Origin: Bdellovibrio bacteriovorus W
GTDB taxonomy: Bacteria > Bdellovibrionota > Bdellovibrionia > Bdellovibrionales > Bdellovibrionaceae
Direction: 5' to 3'
Assembly: GCA_000525675.1 (NCBI GenBank)
Contig: CP002190.1
Span: forward strand, 1,054,001 to 1,118,000
Length of the DNA: 64,000 nt
Below are positions 60,621-64,000 of this stretch, piece after piece (positions within the stretch are counted from its first letter, which is position 1; each line of letters opens with the position of its first letter). The notes beneath the pieces are model-generated. The model did no database searches. It was given only the letters and a program-made list of their open reading frames with translations, and had not been told where the DNA came from. Position numbers and translations under genes: made by a program.

Positions 60621-61103
60621 ATGAACTTTCAATCTAGACCAGGTTTTAGGCACAATAAGAATATGGGTCGATCTTCTCACTCTCGTCATAATTGTTATTG
60701 TGCCTTCTGCAAAACTCCTCGCCGGATTTATAAAAAGAGAAGCATCTCTTTTGTGAACCTTATTGCTAGTGCGATGACGGCATTGGTTTTTATGTTGGCG
60801 ATGTGGCATAGCTTTGACCCACGAGTGATCGTTGTCTTCGTCGTATGCTTGGGGATTTCTGAAGTTTTCGTAAAGATCCGCTGGAGACTGTCTATCGTTT
60901 GTAAACAGTGTGGGTTTGATCCGGTTTTGTACTTAAAAGCTCCTGATGCTGCTGCTCAAAAGGTCAAAGTTCAATTGGATAAGAGGAAAGAAGATCCTCA
61001 GTATCTATTGGCTAAACCATTGAATTTGCCTGCAATTCCGGCAGAAAAAGCAAAGGCCTTGGAGTCAAAGTCCAAAGGCAAATTGGTCTCACGTTCGATC
61101 TGA
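60621..61103 (+). CDS. Small membrane protein with split zinc-ribbon cysteines
   Basis: 160 residues. YCAFCK (about 26-31) and VCKQCG (about 92-97) give two CxxC pairs, which could form one zinc site. They flank two transmembrane helices (about 43-62 and 66-86). The C-terminal 60 residues are Lys, Ala, Pro-rich. ATG 60621 is used; ATG 60663 (MGRSSHSRH) is an alternative, and neither has a clear ribosome binding site. No family recognised. Confidence 0.6.
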   Translation: MNFQSRPGFRHNKNMGRSSHSRHNCYCAFCKTPRRIYKKRSISFVNLIASAMTALVFMLAMWHSFDPRVIVVFVVCLGISEVFVKIRWRLSIVCKQCGFDPVLYLKAPDAAAQKVKVQLDKRKEDPQYLLAKPLNLPAIPAEKAKALESKSKGKLVSRSI

Positions 61104-61158
61104 GTTATTCCTTCTTCATGATTGCCAGTTCAGGCAGATTATGACAGTTTAGCGCTGC

Positions 61159-61854
61159 ATGAAAACTTTGATCGTAATTCCGACTTATAACGAAAAAGAA
61201 AACATTCAAACTATCGTTCCTGCGGTTCTAGCTCAGAACCTCGGTGTTGATATTCTTGTCGTCGATGACAACTCACCTGATGGTACTGGCGCTATCGTAC
61301 GAGAAATGCAGCAGTCTATTCCACAGCTTCATCTTCTATCTCGTCCGGGTAAGCAAGGACTTGGTAAAGCCTATATTGCGGGCTTCCGTTGGGGTATGGA
61401 TCATGGCTATGAGATCATCACAGAAATGGATGCGGATTTTTCTCACCGCCCTGAAGATCTAGGTCTTCTTTTATCTAAGCTTAAAGATCACGATTTCGCT
61501 GTGGGTTCTCGTTATGTACCGGGTGGCGCCACTGTAAACTGGGGATTGGTTCGTAAGATCATCTCTCGCGGCGGTGGAATTTACGCACGTTTGATTCTTG
61601 GTTTTCCTTTAAATGATTGGACGGGTGGGTTCAATGCTTGGAAGAAGGAAGTTCTTCAGGCCATTGATCTGTCTTCTGTAGAGTCTAATGGATATAGCTT
61701 CCAAATCGAGTTAAAGTATAAGGCATTGAAAAAGGGCTTTAAGGGTGCCGAGTCGCCGATCATTTTTGAAGATCGCCGTGTCGGTCAAAGCAAAATGTCT
61801 TTGAAGATCGTGATAGAGGCTTTTTATCGTGTTTGGATTATGCGCTTTAAGTAA
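61159..61854 (+). CDS. Polyprenol-phosphate mannosyltransferase (DPM1-like, GT2)
   Basis: 231 residues, single GT2 domain without membrane helices. Motifs: VIPTYNEKENIQ, ILVVDDNSPDGTG, KQGLGKAYIAGFRWG, EMDADFSHRPEDL (DAD metal site), VGSRYVPGG, DWTGGFNAWK and FEDRRVGQSKMS. These match dolichol/polyprenol-phosphate mannose synthases, which move mannose from GDP-mannose to the lipid carrier. The product is the donor for periplasmic mannosyltransferases. It overlaps the SH3-barrel gene by 26 nt, so they are co-transcribed. Confidence 0.9.
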   Translation: MKTLIVIPTYNEKENIQTIVPAVLAQNLGVDILVVDDNSPDGTGAIVREMQQSIPQLHLLSRPGKQGLGKAYIAGFRWGMDHGYEIITEMDADFSHRPEDLGLLLSKLKDHDFAVGSRYVPGGATVNWGLVRKIISRGGGIYARLILGFPLNDWTGGFNAWKKEVLQAIDLSSVESNGYSFQIELKYKALKKGFKGAESPIIFEDRRVGQSKMSLKIVIEAFYRVWIMRFK

Positions 61855-62701
61855 GCGACTTCTTGTTTTTTTAACGTTACTTATTTTTCCGAGCCTTGTT
61901 TGGGCAAACTCTCAACAGGGCACGGTTCTTATTCAAGGGGCCGCTGTCTATGCAGATGCGGACTTTGATGCTCCCATTATCGCTGAATTAAAATACGGCG
62001 CTATCTATACAATCTCTGTAAAGAAAAAAGGTCCTTTCTATCGCATCCGTGTTCAACCTGGAAAGATGGGATGGATTTCTGATATCGATATTCAACCGGG
62101 TATTCAAAAAGTTCCTTCGCGCAAAAAAGAAGTCGATAGAGAAGCCAATAAAGAGGCGCCAGAGCTAGCACAAGATGAAGCTCAGTCAGAGACCTTTTAT
62201 GCCACTCGCTATAGGGGGCTGACTTTTGACTATATCAACTTCACTGAAGATACGATGGGACAGGAACGATCGTTCCTGATGCCATTTTTAGGTTTCCGAT
62301 TCAGTGGTTTTAATACAGTTTTTTCTGGAGATATCTATGCAGAGGGGAATATTTTGTTCTCTCCCGGAGCTCCTAAATATTACGAAGAACAGACGGGTGG
62401 CAAAGCCTCTGGCGGCGTTGTGATTGGTAACTTTCTATTGCAGACGGTAATTCCAAAGAGCCCGAATTTAGTTTATTTTTACGGTTTTGGCCCCATGGTG
62501 AAATACTCTCATTTTAATATCGATATAGAGGGGACTTCGCTGGGGAAAAGCTATTCTGTGGATGATTTGAATCTGGGAGTGCTTTTTAATTTGGGGCTTG
62601 GCTATCGCATCAAAAAAGCGGTTATCAAAGGTGATATTAAATACTACTGGGAAAAAACGAAGTATTTTGGCGCGGGTCTTCATTTTGGATGGGAATTTTA
62701 G
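61829..62701 (+). CDS. Exported SH3-domain protein with C-terminal barrel-like region
   Basis: 290 residues from GTG 61829 (GAGG 10 nt upstream). A signal peptide (ending VWANS) is followed by a bacterial SH3 domain (about 33-80, VYADADFDAPIIAELKYGA and MGWISDIDI). A charged linker comes next (about 90-125). The remaining 160 residues are beta-rich and end GAGLHFGWEF, like an outer-membrane barrel. SH3 domains of this kind often bind peptidoglycan, so the protein may link the wall to the outer membrane. No family for the C-terminal part is recognised. Confidence 0.68.
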   Translation: MFGLCALSKRLLVFLTLLIFPSLVWANSQQGTVLIQGAAVYADADFDAPIIAELKYGAIYTISVKKKGPFYRIRVQPGKMGWISDIDIQPGIQKVPSRKKEVDREANKEAPELAQDEAQSETFYATRYRGLTFDYINFTEDTMGQERSFLMPFLGFRFSGFNTVFSGDIYAEGNILFSPGAPKYYEEQTGGKASGGVVIGNFLLQTVIPKSPNLVYFYGFGPMVKYSHFNIDIEGTSLGKSYSVDDLNLGVLFNLGLGYRIKKAVIKGDIKYYWEKTKYFGAGLHFGWEF

Positions 62702-62733
62702 CAACGCGCCGCAAATCAACCCTGAGCCCCTAA

Positions 62734-62764
62734 GCATGAGTGGACTTGCACCTTAAACTCATGC
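62734..62764. other. Inverted repeat at the mutL start
   Basis: GCATGAGT (62734-62741) and ACTCATGC (62757-62764), perfect, 15-nt loop. The right arm contains the upstream ATG at 62761, so it could hide that start. No T run follows. Confidence 0.4.
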
Positions 62765-62775
62765 AAATTCCCCTT

Positions 62776-64000
62776 ATGTCTATTCAGATTTTATCTCCCG
62801 AAGTTGTGGATCAAATTGCCGCCGGTGAGGTGGTCGAACGCCCTGCTCATTTAGTTAAAGAGCTCGTTGAAAACTCCATCGATGCTGGTGCGACGTCAGT
62901 GCATGTTGAGTATTTCGATGGTGGTCGAACGGTCAAGGTCAGTGATAATGGCCGCGGGATGTCTCCAGAGGATCTGCAAAAAAGTTTACAGCGATTCGCC
63001 ACAAGTAAGATTTCAAAAACTGATGATCTGTGGGCTTTGCGAACATTTGGGTTCCGCGGAGAGGCATTGGCCAGTATCGCATCTGTCAGCCGTTTGACAC
63101 TGACTTCTCGCCAAGCGGGTGCAGAGCAAGCTCACCAAATTATCAGTGAATATGGCAAAGTGACTTTTTCAGAAAAAGTCGGTGGCTCTTTCGGAACTTC
63201 TATTTTAGTTGAAAATCTTTTTCAAAATACTCCTGCTAGATTGAAGTTTTTAAAATCAGACTCGGCAGAACATACAGTTATTAAGACGACCCTAAAGGCG
63301 ATGGCGCTTTCTCATCCACACGTTGAGCTGCGCATTCAAGAAAACGGAAAGCTAATCAGCTTTTGGCCTTCTTGCGATAATCGTAAAGACCGTGTGGAGC
63401 AAGTTCTAGAAATCAAACCTCTGTTCGTCGGCGAGGCCGAGCGTGAGTATGTAAAAGCTTATGCGGTTTTTGCAGACCCTCATAACGTCGCGAAAACTTC
63501 TAAGAACATTTGGCTCTTTGCTCAGAATAGATGGATTCAAGATCGTAGTTTGCAAGCTGCGGTGAATGAAGCTTATCGCAGTCTTCTCATGCACGGAGAG
63601 TTTCCAATTGCAGTGGTTTGGGTGGAAGTAGACCCAGCACATGTCGATGTGAATATTCATCCAACAAAATCTCAGGTAAAATTTCAAGAACCTTCGTTGG
63701 CGTTCCGAGCAGTGGCAGCTTCTTTGCGTAATACTCTGGAAGTGGCTCCGTGGTTGAGTCGAGATCAAGCTCGCCTTATGCGCCCTGAAGGGGGAGCCGT
63801 TCCGAATCCATTTACTGAAAATTATCCTGCAGCTCCGACAGAGAACCTAGCTTTTACGGATTCAACTCTGGGGGCGACGCAGTTTCAGAAAAAAGATTTT
63901 TATTTTCCAAGTTCTAACGTCAAAGACAATGCGGTTACTTATAATGCATTGGCTGAATCTAAGGCTTCACGGGAAGATCTCTATTCAGCAAAGAGTGACT
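62776..64000 (+). CDS. mutL: DNA mismatch repair protein MutL, partial (3' end beyond window)
   Basis: 408 codons are visible. The GHKL ATPase domain is complete at the start: QIAAGEVVERPAHLVKELVENSIDAGA, VSDNGRGM, RFATSKI, TFGFRGEALASIASV, then GTSILVENLFQNTPARLKFL and the HPTKSQVKFQ motif near about 295-305. After about 335 the flexible linker begins. The C-terminal dimerisation domain, and whether it has the DQHA(x)2E(x)4E endonuclease motif, are outside the window. The start at 62776 (MSIQILSPEV) matches the family; an in-frame ATG at 62761 adds five residues. Confidence 0.95.
   Translation, partial: MSIQILSPEVVDQIAAGEVVERPAHLVKELVENSIDAGATSVHVEYFDGGRTVKVSDNGRGMSPEDLQKSLQRFATSKISKTDDLWALRTFGFRGEALASIASVSRLTLTSRQAGAEQAHQIISEYGKVTFSEKVGGSFGTSILVENLFQNTPARLKFLKSDSAEHTVIKTTLKAMALSHPHVELRIQENGKLISFWPSCDNRKDRVEQVLEIKPLFVGEAEREYVKAYAVFADPHNVAKTSKNIWLFAQNRWIQDRSLQAAVNEAYRSLLMHGEFPIAVVWVEVDPAHVDVNIHPTKSQVKFQEPSLAFRAVAASLRNTLEVAPWLSRDQARLMRPEGGAVPNPFTENYPAAPTENLAFTDSTLGATQFQKKDFYFPSSNVKDNAVTYNALAESKASREDLYSAKSD

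Overview
This 64 kb window looks like a chromosomal segment of a Gram-negative bacterium, most likely a member of the Bdellovibrio group or a close relative. That assignment is inferred from gene content and order, not from a marker gene. The genes are dense, G+C is in the 40s by eye, and there are three NtrC-type sigma-54 activators, a type IV pilus cluster, many exported proteins of unknown function, and a complete outer-membrane and lipid A gene set. I see no rRNA, CRISPR array, prophage, IS element or transposase. One tRNA gene, tRNA-Leu(CAA), is present.

Layout. (1) 1-2.4 kb: two exported unknowns, mazG and ybeY. (2) 2.5-14.9 kb: envelope assembly. prfB carries the classic programmed +1 frameshift and is followed by the lipoprotein exporter genes lolC/E and lolD, then bamA and skp. 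After a strong terminator comes a tight lipid A operon: lpxA, a Gfo/Idh-type oxidoreductase, lpxB, lpxK, an LpxL-type acyltransferase and a DUF3108 lipoprotein. (3) 14.9-21.6 kb: a double cyclic-nucleotide-binding protein, two overlapping GT9 (heptosyltransferase-like) genes, and a CHASE2 histidine kinase with its NtrC-type regulator. (4) 21.6-30.9 kb: ribF, an AroE-like gene and the type IV pilus block pilB, a catalytically dead PilT-like gene, pilC, pilS and pilR, then a bacterioferritin-like gene. (5) 31-43.5 kb: an accessory and stress region with an M1 peptidase, a TruC-like pseudouridine synthase, a DJ-1/PfpI protein joined to an orphan sigma-54 activator, YqjE- and YqjD-like membrane proteins, an exported Ppx/GppA-like protein, an eRF1-like (baeRF) protein, a host-attachment-family protein, small exported unknowns, an Hsp70-like protein and tRNA-Leu. 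(6) 43.6-47.3 kb: a trypsin-like lipoprotein, an outer-membrane barrel protein behind a good sigma-54 promoter match, a SurA-N-like protein and a GNAT acetyltransferase. (7) 47.3-58.2 kb: the translation block rimP-nusA-infB-rbfA-truB-rpsO-pnp, then an M16 protease and dut. (8) 58.2-64 kb: a repeat-rich gap, small membrane and barrel genes, a polyprenol-phosphate mannose synthase, an SH3-barrel protein, and mutL running off the end.

The most unusual content is non-coding. An 84-bp core repeat with three internal hairpins occurs after lolD (5526-5653) and after dut (58181-58308). The two cores are 94% identical, but each copy is flanked by its own pair of complementary arms of about 22 nt. The arms match each other within a copy and differ between copies. 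In the first copy the left arm supplies the last codons and stop of lolD. A decayed tandem remnant and a second, unrelated, cloverleaf-like palindromic element (58471-58589, 25-nt stem enclosing further hairpins) follow the dut copy. Other points for follow-up are the PilT-like pseudo-ATPase, two sigma-54 promoter matches, a possible attenuator ahead of rimP-nusA-infB, and the clustering of ribosome- and stress-linked families at 34.5-40.7 kb.
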